64,000 nt of DNA from Deinococcus cellulosilyticus NBRC 106333 = KACC 11606 (GTDB lineage Bacteria > Deinococcota > Deinococci > Deinococcales > Deinococcaceae): contig NZ_BJXB01000001.1 of assembly GCF_007990775.1 (NCBI RefSeq), positions 62,001 through 126,000 of the forward strand, given 5' to 3'. Under the pieces are notes generated by a model. It was not told where the DNA came from, ran no database searches, and was given only the letters and a program-made list of their open reading frames with translations. This document shows positions 27,311-35,062 of the stretch, one piece after another. Made by a program: the position numbers and the translations under genes. How positions within the stretch are numbered: position 1 is the first letter of the stretch; each line of letters opens with the position of its first letter.

Positions 27311-27339
27311 TTGACATCCCCGAAAACAGCCTGTACATT
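27311..27339 (+). promoter_or_regulatory. Promoter of the mannan transporter operon
   Basis: TTGACA (27311-27316), 17-base spacer, TACATT (27334-27339). It gives a leader of about 170 bases before the ATG at 27517. Confidence 0.75.
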
Positions 27340-27469
27340 GAGGTCATGTTCACAACCTAACACCGGGGGGCTTTCCACACTCCAGAACTCCTCACCACAG
27401 TCGGTCCGCGGCTCCACTTCGGACGGCCTGCATCTGCTCTTCTGGCCCCCTTTCCAGAGCTCCCCGGTG

Positions 27470-27497
27470 GTGAACAGCCGTGAACAAACCGTGAACA
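27470..27497 (+). repeat. Three GTGAACA direct repeats in the leader
   Basis: GTGAACA recurs at 27470, 27480 and 27491, that is every 10-11 bases, just before the Shine-Dalgarno of the solute-binding-protein gene. One-turn spacing fits a protein-binding array on DNA, but an accidental repeat is possible. Confidence 0.4.
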
Positions 27498-27516
27498 CGT
27501 TCAATCGGAGGAATTT

Positions 27517-28797
27517 ATGAAGCGTCAAACCCTGATCACCCTTGCCCTGGCCACCCTCGCAAGCCCCGCACTGGCCAAAGACACCGTCACCATCTGGTAT
27601 CCCTGGGGAGATGCCGATGGACAGACCATCCTGGACGCCGCCGCCGAATACAACAAGGCCCAGGACAACGTGACCATCAAAGCCGTGCTGGTCAGTGGAG
27701 CAGGCATTCAGGGCACCTCACAGGGCAAATTCCTGACCGCCGTGGCTTCTGGGCAGGCCCCCGACGCCGTGCTGTACTGGGGTCAGGACGTGCTGCCCGG
27801 TCTGGCCAGCATCGGCGCACTGATGCCCCTGAACGACATCCTCAGCAAAGCCGGCATCAAAGGCAGCAACTTCAACAGCACCGCCTGGAAAGCCATGCAA
27901 TTTGGCGGCAAGACCTACGGCGTTCCCGAGATGTCCAACGTGATGATGCTGTATTACAACAAGGACCTCTTCAAAGCTGCGGGCCTCGACCCCAACAAGC
28001 CCCCCAAAACCATTGAAGAACTCGATGCCTACGCCGACAAACTGACCGTCAAGAAAGGCAAGGACATCGACGTGATGGGCTTCATTCCATGGATCGCCCA
28101 GGGCAACGCCGCCCTGTGGACCGGAGCTTTTGGCGGCAGCTTCCTGAACAGCAAAACCAAAAAGTCTGACCTGACCAACGCAGGCACCCTCAAAGCCCTG
28201 CAATGGCAGGCCACCTACATCAAGAAGTACGGTGCAGACGAACTCAACCGCTTCCAGGGCAGCCTCGGAAATTTAGCCGCTTCCAGTGGAAGTGATCCTT
28301 TCATCGCAGGGAAGATCGCCATGGAAGTCAACGGTCAGTGGCACGCTGGATTCATCAAGCGCTACGGAGCCAAACTGAACTACGGTGTGGCCCCCGTGCC
28401 GATGCCCAAAGGTGCCCGTTACCCCAACTCCTTCACCGTCGGAAACACCTGGATGATTCCCAAGGGCAGCAAAAACGCCCTGGAAGCCCTCAAATTCATC
28501 GCATGGTTCAGCGATGCCAGACGAAGTGCAGCCGTCGCAGACAAGGTGTTCAACATCTCCCCGGTCAAGGGCGCACCTGAGCTGCAGAAAGTGGCAGACG
28601 AGCCCGTGATGAAACTCGCCACCGAACTGCTCTCCAAGGGCCGCACCTACACCCTGCCCCCCCTGGTGGACCTGCTGGCCGTGAACAACGAACTGACCAG
28701 TGCCTTCCAGGCCGTGCAACTCGGCAAGACCGATCCCAGAACCGCCCTGGAAACCGCCCAGAAGAACGTCGAGAAAGCCGCCGCACAGGGACGCTGA
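27517..28797 (+). CDS. Sugar ABC transporter solute-binding protein, family 1
   Basis: A 426-residue periplasmic sugar-binding protein of the MalE type. The signal peptide is MKRQTLITLALATLASPALA. Family segments include VTIWYPWGDADGQ, the hinge segment YGVPEMSNVMMLYYNKDLFKAAGLD, and NTWMIPKGSKNALEALKFI. CGGAGG lies just before the ATG. It is the first gene of an operon with a GH5 enzyme and two MalF/MalG-type permeases; no ATPase gene is nearby, so a shared MsmK/MalK-type ATPase elsewhere must energise it. The ligand is inferred to be manno-oligosaccharides from the GH26, GH5 and GH2 context. Confidence 0.93.
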   Translation: MKRQTLITLALATLASPALAKDTVTIWYPWGDADGQTILDAAAEYNKAQDNVTIKAVLVSGAGIQGTSQGKFLTAVASGQAPDAVLYWGQDVLPGLASIGALMPLNDILSKAGIKGSNFNSTAWKAMQFGGKTYGVPEMSNVMMLYYNKDLFKAAGLDPNKPPKTIEELDAYADKLTVKKGKDIDVMGFIPWIAQGNAALWTGAFGGSFLNSKTKKSDLTNAGTLKALQWQATYIKKYGADELNRFQGSLGNLAASSGSDPFIAGKIAMEVNGQWHAGFIKRYGAKLNYGVAPVPMPKGARYPNSFTVGNTWMIPKGSKNALEALKFIAWFSDARRSAAVADKVFNISPVKGAPELQKVADEPVMKLATELLSKGRTYTLPPLVDLLAVNNELTSAFQAVQLGKTDPRTALETAQKNVEKAAAQGR

Positions 28798-28799
28798 CC

Positions 28800-30113
28800 A
28801 TGAAACTGCCTCAGCTGATCTCCTTTGCCCTTCTTGCCAGCAGCTGGGGTCATGCCGCCACGTATCCCGTCACCTTCCCCCACAGTCCAGCAAAAGGCTG
28901 GACTGTGGACTGGGTGAGCACGGACACCGGTGAAGTGATCCACTCCCAGCCGTGGCCCGAACAGGGTGGGGTGCTCACCTCACCAGAAGTCAAACGTGAC
29001 GTTTTCGCCCGTGCCCGTGCCCCCCAGGTGGACAGAGAAGCCCTCCCAACCGTGGAAAACTGCGCAGGAGTGCAACTCAGGAACCAGGGCTGGTGCAAAG
29101 ACGGACTGGCCTTCTTGCCCATCGGCATGAACCGAAGGCAGCTGTACTACCCCTTCACCAACCGCAACCAGTGGACCGCCGAGACCTACATGAAAGAACT
29201 CCAGAAACGGGGCGGCAACACCTTCCGGGTCTTCAGCATGCCCGAGTTTGAGAGTCCTGCAGGCACTTACGATGACTTCGCCCTCTCCGCCTACGACCAG
29301 ATGCTCACGGTTGCAGATGGGCTCGGCATCAACATCATCTTCAGCCTGATCGACCTGGCCGCCATGTATTCCGATTTTTCTGGAGATCCCTACAGCGTGT
29401 TCAACGGAGGTCCTTTTGAAAAACACCAGGACATTTATGGGAGCGAAAAAGGCCTGGAACTGCTGAAAAACCGCATTCAATTTTTGGTGGAAAAACTCCA
29501 CCACCACAAGAGCATCATTGCCTGGGAGATCGGCAACGAGGCCGACATCATCTCCGAAAAAAGTGAAAATGGAAAAAAACAGACCGAACGGGTGATGCTC
29601 CAGCTTGCCCGTCATATCAAAGAGATCGACCCCTCGAAAAAGCCCGTGACCGCATCCCTGCTCGCAGAGGTGGTCTGGCCCGAGGTGTTTGCCAGCAAGG
29701 ACATCGACTTCATCCAGTACCACAGTTACGCCACCAGCAACAGCGAAGTGCTGCCCGGCGTCCTGAGAAACGATGCAGAACAGAGCCAGAAGTTTGGCAA
29801 GCACGTTTTGATCGGTGAATACGGTGCTTACCGTGCAGACCCGGAGCGCAACACCTTCCTGAAAACCGGCCTGTGGGCCGCGATGAGCCAGGGCATGAGC
29901 ATCTTCCCCTGGGTTTCCGGATCAGACGCCTTCGGGGAACTGTTCGACGAGGACCTCGACCTGTATGCTCCCCTCTCAAAAGTGGCCTCGAAGGTCAACT
30001 GGACTCGCCCTTTAAAGCTGCGCAATTTTGATTTCAGCGCTCCTGGAGCGACTGTGCTTGCCTCTCAACTCGGCAATGAGGAGGTGCTGATTTATGTCCA
30101 CCCACAACGCTAG
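28800..30113 (+). CDS. Exported GH5-type glycoside hydrolase, mannanase-like
   Basis: A 437-residue protein with signal peptide (cleaved near SSWGHA-A). A GH5-type TIM barrel starts near residue 100 (FLPIGMNRRQLYYPF). The predicted acid/base is Glu247 in WEIGNEADI and the nucleophile Glu340 in IGEYGAY. A region of about 80 residues before the barrel is of unknown type. It begins 2 bases after the stop of the binding-protein gene and overlaps the permease gene by 20 bases, so it is an integral member of the transport operon. It probably cleaves beta-mannan or manno-oligosaccharides outside the membrane before uptake. Confidence 0.82.
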   Translation: MKLPQLISFALLASSWGHAATYPVTFPHSPAKGWTVDWVSTDTGEVIHSQPWPEQGGVLTSPEVKRDVFARARAPQVDREALPTVENCAGVQLRNQGWCKDGLAFLPIGMNRRQLYYPFTNRNQWTAETYMKELQKRGGNTFRVFSMPEFESPAGTYDDFALSAYDQMLTVADGLGINIIFSLIDLAAMYSDFSGDPYSVFNGGPFEKHQDIYGSEKGLELLKNRIQFLVEKLHHHKSIIAWEIGNEADIISEKSENGKKQTERVMLQLARHIKEIDPSKKPVTASLLAEVVWPEVFASKDIDFIQYHSYATSNSEVLPGVLRNDAEQSQKFGKHVLIGEYGAYRADPERNTFLKTGLWAAMSQGMSIFPWVSGSDAFGELFDEDLDLYAPLSKVASKVNWTRPLKLRNFDFSAPGATVLASQLGNEEVLIYVHPQR

Positions 30114-31026
30114 AAGCCCTTACACCCACGACAGGAGAAGCCGCAAGAAAATGTGGAACAACCTGTTTCTGGGGCTGGCCTTCATCTCCCCCTGGATCAT
30201 CGGCTTTCTGTCCCTGGTGCTCTACCCCTTCGCCTCCTCCCTGTACTTCTCGTTCACCAGTTACAACATCCTGAACGAGCCCCAGTGGGTCGGGATGCAG
30301 AACTACCAGAACCTGATCGGTGACGCCAGGTGGGTCACCTCGGTCAAGAACACCATGTATTACGTGCTGGTCTGTGTCCCCATCGGGGTGGTGCTCGCCA
30401 TTGCCTTATCGGTCCTTTACCACCAGAAAATGCCCGGACGCACCCTCATGCGAACCCTGATGTACGTGCCCCTGATCGTGCCTCCTGTCGCCACCGGGAT
30501 TCTGTGGCTCTGGATGTTCAAACCCATCGGGGGACTGTTCAACACCGTGCTGGCGTGGTTTGGCATTCAGGGTCCCACCTGGCTTGGAGACACCGACTGG
30601 GCCAAGATCTCCCTGATCATCATCGCCCAGTGGGGGGTGGGCGGAAACGTGCTCCTGCTGCTCGCAGCACTGGCAGACGTTCCCAGACAGCTGTATGAAG
30701 CCGCAGAAATCGATGGGGCCTCCATCTGGCACCGCTTCTGGCACATCACCCTCCCGATGATCAGTCCAGTCGTCCTGTTCATCACCATCACGGGTCTGAT
30801 CAGTGCGTTCCAGGCGTTCACCGAGGCGTTCATTGTCAGTGGCGGTCAGGGCGGACCTGCAGACTCCACCCTCTTCTACTCCCTGTACATCTACCAGAAA
30901 GCCTTCCGCGACTTCGACATGGGATACGCCTCCGCCCTGTCCTGGGTGCTGTTCCTGGGGATTCTGGTCTTCACCGGACTGATTTTCCGCCTCAGCAAGA
31001 AATGGGTGGTTTATGACCGAGCTTAA
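30094..31026 (+). CDS. Sugar ABC transporter permease, MalF/UgpA type
   Basis: A 310-residue inner-membrane protein with six helices and the EAA loop seen in VPRQLYEAAEIDGASIWHRFWHITLP. GAGGAGGT precedes the ATG at 30094, which lies inside the 3' end of the GH5 gene (20-base overlap). It forms the channel with the next permease. Confidence 0.94.
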   Translation: MSTHNARSPYTHDRRSRKKMWNNLFLGLAFISPWIIGFLSLVLYPFASSLYFSFTSYNILNEPQWVGMQNYQNLIGDARWVTSVKNTMYYVLVCVPIGVVLAIALSVLYHQKMPGRTLMRTLMYVPLIVPPVATGILWLWMFKPIGGLFNTVLAWFGIQGPTWLGDTDWAKISLIIIAQWGVGGNVLLLLAALADVPRQLYEAAEIDGASIWHRFWHITLPMISPVVLFITITGLISAFQAFTEAFIVSGGQGGPADSTLFYSLYIYQKAFRDFDMGYASALSWVLFLGILVFTGLIFRLSKKWVVYDRA

Positions 31027-31885
31027 AGACACCTCCAGCCGCAGTTTTGTCTCTGTGAACCAGAGCCGCCTCACCGGAACCGTGATTGCGTTCATCGTGG
31101 CCAGCCTGATCACCCTGAGTTTCGCTGTGCCCCTGTACTGGATGATCGTGACCTCCCTCAAAGGAGATGCAGAGGTGTTCCTCAACCCACCCACCGCCTA
31201 TCCCCACACTGTGGTCTGGGAGAACTACACCAAAGCCCTCAACAACATCCCGTTTTTTGATTACCTGAGAAACACCCTGTACTACGCCGTGTTCTCCAGC
31301 ATCGGAAGCTGCCTGTCCAGCGCCCTCGTCGCATACGGTTTCTCTAAAATTCGCTGGGTGGGTCGGGAATGGGTCTTCAACATCGTGCTCGCCACCATGC
31401 TCTTGCCCGGAGCCGTGACCATGATCCCCACCTACCTGATCTTCCGGGACCTGGGCTGGACCGGAACGCTCCTCCCCCTGATCGTACCCTCCTTCTTTGG
31501 CAGTGCATACTACATCTTCCTGATGCGGCAATTCATCCAGACCATGCCCGATGAACTCGCAGAAGCCGCCCGCATCGATGGTTGCTCAGAATTCGGGATC
31601 TTTTCCCGGATCATCTTCCCCCTGATCAAACCTGCCCTCGCCGTGGTCTTCCTGCAACAGTTCCTGCTGGCCTTCAAGGACTTCATGGGACCCCTGATCT
31701 ACCTGAACGACCCCTCGCAGTACACCCTGTCGCTGGGCCTGCAGCAATTCCAGGGGGCCAACGGCCAGGAATGGGGACCATTGATGGCCTGCGCCACCAT
31801 CTTCACCCTGCCTCTCTTTGTTCTGTTCTTCTTCACCCAGCGCTACTTCGTGGAAGGCGTGACGTTTACGGGGATCAAAGGGTGA
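31013..31885 (+). CDS. Sugar ABC transporter permease, MalG/UgpE type
   Basis: A 290-residue inner-membrane protein. It has six predicted helices, and the EAA loop is MPDELAEAARIDGCSEFGIFSRIIFP. The ATG overlaps the upstream permease gene by 14 bases. The end VEGVTFTGIKG is typical of this subfamily. It is the last gene of the transport operon; no clean terminator follows before the lipoprotein genes. Confidence 0.94.
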   Translation: MTELKDTSSRSFVSVNQSRLTGTVIAFIVASLITLSFAVPLYWMIVTSLKGDAEVFLNPPTAYPHTVVWENYTKALNNIPFFDYLRNTLYYAVFSSIGSCLSSALVAYGFSKIRWVGREWVFNIVLATMLLPGAVTMIPTYLIFRDLGWTGTLLPLIVPSFFGSAYYIFLMRQFIQTMPDELAEAARIDGCSEFGIFSRIIFPLIKPALAVVFLQQFLLAFKDFMGPLIYLNDPSQYTLSLGLQQFQGANGQEWGPLMACATIFTLPLFVLFFFTQRYFVEGVTFTGIKG

Positions 31886-31952
31886 GGGGCCAAGAGCCGA
31901 GGGCCGAGGGCAAAAAACAGAAGGCAGAAGGCATTTGTGATCGACGATGTAG

Positions 31953-31972
31953 GGGCGAGGCGTGCCTCACCC
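31953..31972. repeat. GC-rich imperfect hairpin repeat
   Basis: GGGcGAGGC-gt-GCCTCaCCC pairs with one mismatch. It lies in the 306-base gap 31886-32191, which holds no gene. The gap also contains a GCCGAGGG-type purine-rich stretch and copy 2 of the CTGTGAACTGTCC repeat. It resembles the hairpin at 2198-2220. Confidence 0.5.
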
Positions 31973-31990
31973 AGAGGCAAAAAAGTCCTC

Positions 31991-32018
31991 TGTTGTGAAC
32001 TGTCCGCTGTGAACTGTC
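31991..32018. repeat. Dispersed repeat CTGTGAACTGTCC, copy 2
   Basis: Two head-to-tail units (tgttgtgaactgtc, cgctgtgaactgtc), matching the copies at 3077, 32918 and 33017. Confidence 0.65.
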
Positions 32019-32191
32019 AACCTCTTGAATGAGGCAACCATCCACACAAACCCAGATGCACCCTTTCTCCAGCAGTCCTCTTCAGCACATCCCACTCCTT
32101 TTTCACAGGCTGATGCTGGCTACTGGGTTTTGATGGCCCGAAAACTTCCCGTCCATATCATCGTCCTCTCGCTTCTTCAAAGGAGTCCGTC

Positions 32192-32875
32192 ATGAACAGA
32201 CTGCACCTCATCACCACCGTTTCTCTTCTTCTCACCGTCTCCTGTGCTCCCACCGTCAGCCAGGCCCCTGCAACAGCACCCATCACCAAAGAAAGTGCTG
32301 CTCCGGTGAACACCTTGCAGGCCGCCAGTCCTGCCAACTGGAAACCTGGATTGACCGGATTTGGTTACAACAGCACCAGTGGGGTCAGTGCGGTGGCCGC
32401 AAGTGCCCCTGAAGCTGCTGCGGCACTCAGCAATTATCCAGGAGCAACAAAACCCTCAAGCCTGATCCGCATTGATTTTGACAACACCAAATCCGACCCC
32501 GATCAGGACCTCAAGAAAGCCTATGCTCTGCTGGATTTCAGCAAACCCCTGAACTTTTCAGGTGTGAAAACCGTCACCTTCGAGGTGTTCAACCCCACGT
32601 CCATCACCCTGGACGCTGCCCTGACGGTGAGCACCACGGCTGGCAAAGAGTGGCAGGAATCCAAACTCATCAGTTTCCAGCCTGGCTGGTCCCGCATCAA
32701 CTTCAACCTCACCGAGCAGACCTTCAAGGCCGAGCGCTCTGGATGGGCCAACACCGTGGCCGTGCAGAACCTGAATGATGTGCGGGGCCTCGCCCTGATG
32801 ATTTACCCCCACCAGGGCATCAAGAATTACGTGCTGGTCTCTGCCCCCTCCACCGACACTGCGGTTGCAGAGTGA
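32192..32875 (+). CDS. Lipoprotein with putative carbohydrate-binding fold, paralogue A
   Basis: A 227-residue exported lipoprotein; the lipobox is LLTVSC (Cys19). I do not recognise a named family. The mature part looks like an all-beta domain (SSLIRIDFDNTKSD, TVTFEVFNPTSITLDAALTVST). It shares a clear core with the protein at 33105-33743: LxFDN/VDYDNTK, KEWQES, PGWxxIxF and TFKAERSGWA. AAAGGAG precedes the ATG. Lying between a manno-oligosaccharide transporter and mannan hydrolases, both may hold mannan on the cell surface, but this is inference from context and apparent fold. Confidence 0.7.
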   Translation: MNRLHLITTVSLLLTVSCAPTVSQAPATAPITKESAAPVNTLQAASPANWKPGLTGFGYNSTSGVSAVAASAPEAAAALSNYPGATKPSSLIRIDFDNTKSDPDQDLKKAYALLDFSKPLNFSGVKTVTFEVFNPTSITLDAALTVSTTAGKEWQESKLISFQPGWSRINFNLTEQTFKAERSGWANTVAVQNLNDVRGLALMIYPHQGIKNYVLVSAPSTDTAVAE

Positions 32876-32917
32876 GGCGTTGAACAGAGGGCTGAACAGG
32901 CATCTGGCACCTCAGAA

Positions 32918-32942
32918 AGTGAACAGTGGACAGTTCACAGCG
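32918..32942. repeat. Dispersed repeat CTGTGAACTGTCC, copy 3 (inverted)
   Basis: On the reverse strand it reads cgctgtgaactgtccactgt plus five diverged bases. It faces copy 4 at 33017-33043 in the same 229-base gap. Confidence 0.65.
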
Positions 32943-33016
32943 AGATTTGACCCTTCAGCCGTTCCACACATCCCTTGCCAGGAAACGCAAGACCTTCTTC
33001 AAAGTCCTGTCTGGTT

Positions 33017-33043
33017 CGCTGTGAACTGTCCACTGTGAACTGT
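33017..33043. repeat. Dispersed repeat CTGTGAACTGTCC, copy 4
   Basis: cgctgtgaactgtc followed by cactgtgaactgt, the cleanest two-unit copy in the window. Confidence 0.65.
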
Positions 33044-33104
33044 AAACCCCTTCAACAGGACTTTCCCTCCCACCCCTCAGGTGTGCACCACAAAGGAACC
33101 TGCC

Positions 33105-33743
33105 ATGAAAAACCGCATCCTGCTCTCTGCCTTTGGTCTCCTCGTCCTCGCCAGCTGCTCTCAGGGGCCTTCTGTGCCTTTCAATCCTCTGGGTGTGACC
33201 CAGTGGAGGGCTGGAGAACCCGAGTGGTTTGGACAGAATGTCACCGTCAAGGTTGCCCCCCTCTTCCTCTCGGACAGTCTGGCCGACAAGGCCCTGAAAG
33301 CTTACACGGGCAGCAACAAACCCACCTCCCTCCTGAAAGTTGATTACGACAACACCAAAACCCCGGATGGTGAATATCACAAAGCCTACGCCATGAACGA
33401 TTTCAAGGCAGCGAAGGATTACAGCAAGGCTGAAACCCTCACCTTCCAGCTGTACAACGACACCACCGACACCGTGAAAGCAGCCCTGGCCCTGATGACC
33501 GGAGAACCCAAGGAGTGGCAGGAATCCACCGCTTTTGAGGTGAAACCCGGCTGGAACACCATCATTTTTGACCTGAAAGCCAGCACCTTCAAGGCCGAGC
33601 GCTCTGGGTGGGCCAGCAACCTGACCCTGCGCAACATGAACCAGCTGCGTGAGGTGGGCCTCCTGATCTACCCCAACCAGAAGATCACCGGAACCATTCT
33701 GTCAGATGCTCCGGTTCTGAAAAACGCCGGAGAAGAAAAATAA
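33105..33743 (+). CDS. Lipoprotein with putative carbohydrate-binding fold, paralogue B
   Basis: A 212-residue lipoprotein; the lipobox is LVLASC (Cys19). It is a diverged paralogue of the 32192 protein, sharing PTSLLKVDYDNTK, KEWQESTAF, KPGWNTIIFDL and STFKAERSGWA. The ATG at 33105 starts the signal peptide MKNRILLSAFGLL and follows AAAGGAA; an upstream in-frame ATG at 33081 is unlikely. The GH5 gene starts one base after its stop, so the two are coupled. A surface glycan-binding role alongside that GH5 enzyme is inferred. Confidence 0.7.
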   Translation: MKNRILLSAFGLLVLASCSQGPSVPFNPLGVTQWRAGEPEWFGQNVTVKVAPLFLSDSLADKALKAYTGSNKPTSLLKVDYDNTKTPDGEYHKAYAMNDFKAAKDYSKAETLTFQLYNDTTDTVKAALALMTGEPKEWQESTAFEVKPGWNTIIFDLKASTFKAERSGWASNLTLRNMNQLREVGLLIYPNQKITGTILSDAPVLKNAGEEK

Positions 33744-33744
33744 A

Positions 33745-34992
33745 GTGAAACATTTTTCTCGCATGATCCTCTGCACCCTCCTGATGGGGGGTGCAGCCCT
33801 GGCGGAAGGTTTCGTGACACGCTCACAGACCCAGCCCTGGATGCTGGAACTGGATGGCAAACCTTTCATTCCTTACGGCCTGAACCGTTTTGCAGTGATG
33901 AAACCCGGCAACAACCGGGACGACTGGTCCCTGGAGCAGTACATCCGGCACGCCGCCAACCGGGGGGTGAACACCCTGCGCATCTTCGTTCCAGAGCCAG
34001 AATTTGAATCCCCCCTCGGGCAATATGACAGTGAACAGGTGAGGCGTCTGGACCAGACCGTGCAGCTTGCTGAGAAGTACAACGTGAAGCTGATCGTGTG
34101 CCTGTTTGACCACTGGGTGTTCCGCAACGTGCTGGACACCAGCATGTATGGATCGCCCAACGGCGGACCTTTGAAAACGGGCAAGGAGTTTTACACCAGC
34201 GAGGCGGCCCGTGCCCACCAGGCAAAGCGCATTCAGTTCATTGTGTCCCGCTACAAGGACAGCCCGGCCATCCTGGCCTGGGAACCCATGAATGAACTGA
34301 ACGGGGTCTCTGCAGATTATCCGGGCCAGCATGAAGAGGCCATGGACTGGCTGCATTTTGCCGTTGCAGAAATCAAAAAAATCGACCCGAAACACCTGAT
34401 CACCGAGAGCCTGACCGGAGATGTGCGCTGGGAGGAATTGTGGAGTGATCCGGTGATTGATCTGGTTCAGATCCACACCTACCGGGATGTGCGCAATCCG
34501 GACCGCGCGGCCACGGTGGCCCGCAATTACATCCGGTGGGCACAGGAAACCTTCCAGAAGCCCAGCATGGTCGGAGAGTACGCCCCTCTGAAAGCTGTGG
34601 ACGGGCAGACCCGTGCTGATTTCATCACTGCCGCGATGCTGGCCTCTTATGCCAGTGGGGGCAGCAGCCTCCTGTGGACCCACAAGAACGACGAGTTCGG
34701 AGATGTCACCGATGAGGAGTGGGCGGCCTACCAGCGGCTGGGTTTCCTGCCAGACCTCTTTGCCCAGGCTGGACCCCAGGGGGATGTGCCCACCGAAGGG
34801 GGTTACGCTTTCCGCTATGGTCCCACCGTGGCAGCTTATGCTGCAGGAGGCCACCTGAAAGTCACTGTGCCATTCCAGAAATTCTCTGTGCGTTTTTACG
34901 ACCCTGAGGGCCGCAAGTGGGTCAAATCTGCCATGCAGAACACCTTCACGGTTTCCGAAGGCACCTTTGTGCTGTTTGAAGAGCAGCCCTGA
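33745..34992 (+). CDS. Exported GH5 beta-mannanase-like hydrolase
   Basis: A 415-residue exported enzyme with signal peptide MKHFSRMILCTLLMGGAALA. The GH5-type barrel has acid/base Glu184 in WEPMNELNG and nucleophile Glu278 in VGEYAP, with IPYGLNRF and TLRIFVPEPEFE at the expected first strands. The GTG start at 33745 supplies the basic n-region; an internal ATG six codons later would lose it. It is related to, but clearly diverged from, the GH5 protein at 28800-30113 (both contain EFESP near strand 2). It starts one base after lipoprotein B and precedes the GH2 beta-mannosidase. Confidence 0.85.
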   Translation: MKHFSRMILCTLLMGGAALAEGFVTRSQTQPWMLELDGKPFIPYGLNRFAVMKPGNNRDDWSLEQYIRHAANRGVNTLRIFVPEPEFESPLGQYDSEQVRRLDQTVQLAEKYNVKLIVCLFDHWVFRNVLDTSMYGSPNGGPLKTGKEFYTSEAARAHQAKRIQFIVSRYKDSPAILAWEPMNELNGVSADYPGQHEEAMDWLHFAVAEIKKIDPKHLITESLTGDVRWEELWSDPVIDLVQIHTYRDVRNPDRAATVARNYIRWAQETFQKPSMVGEYAPLKAVDGQTRADFITAAMLASYASGGSSLLWTHKNDEFGDVTDEEWAAYQRLGFLPDLFAQAGPQGDVPTEGGYAFRYGPTVAAYAAGGHLKVTVPFQKFSVRFYDPEGRKWVKSAMQNTFTVSEGTFVLFEEQP

Positions 34993-35062
34993 GCTCTCCT
35001 GACTTTCCCTCCCCTGCAGGAAACCTCCTGTCAGGGGCACCCTCATCCTGATGGAGGAACAC

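Noticed and set aside
3077..33043. CTGTGAACTGTCC copies as a CRISPR or iteron origin
   Set aside because: Only four scattered copies exist, with no regular spacing, cas genes or replication initiator.
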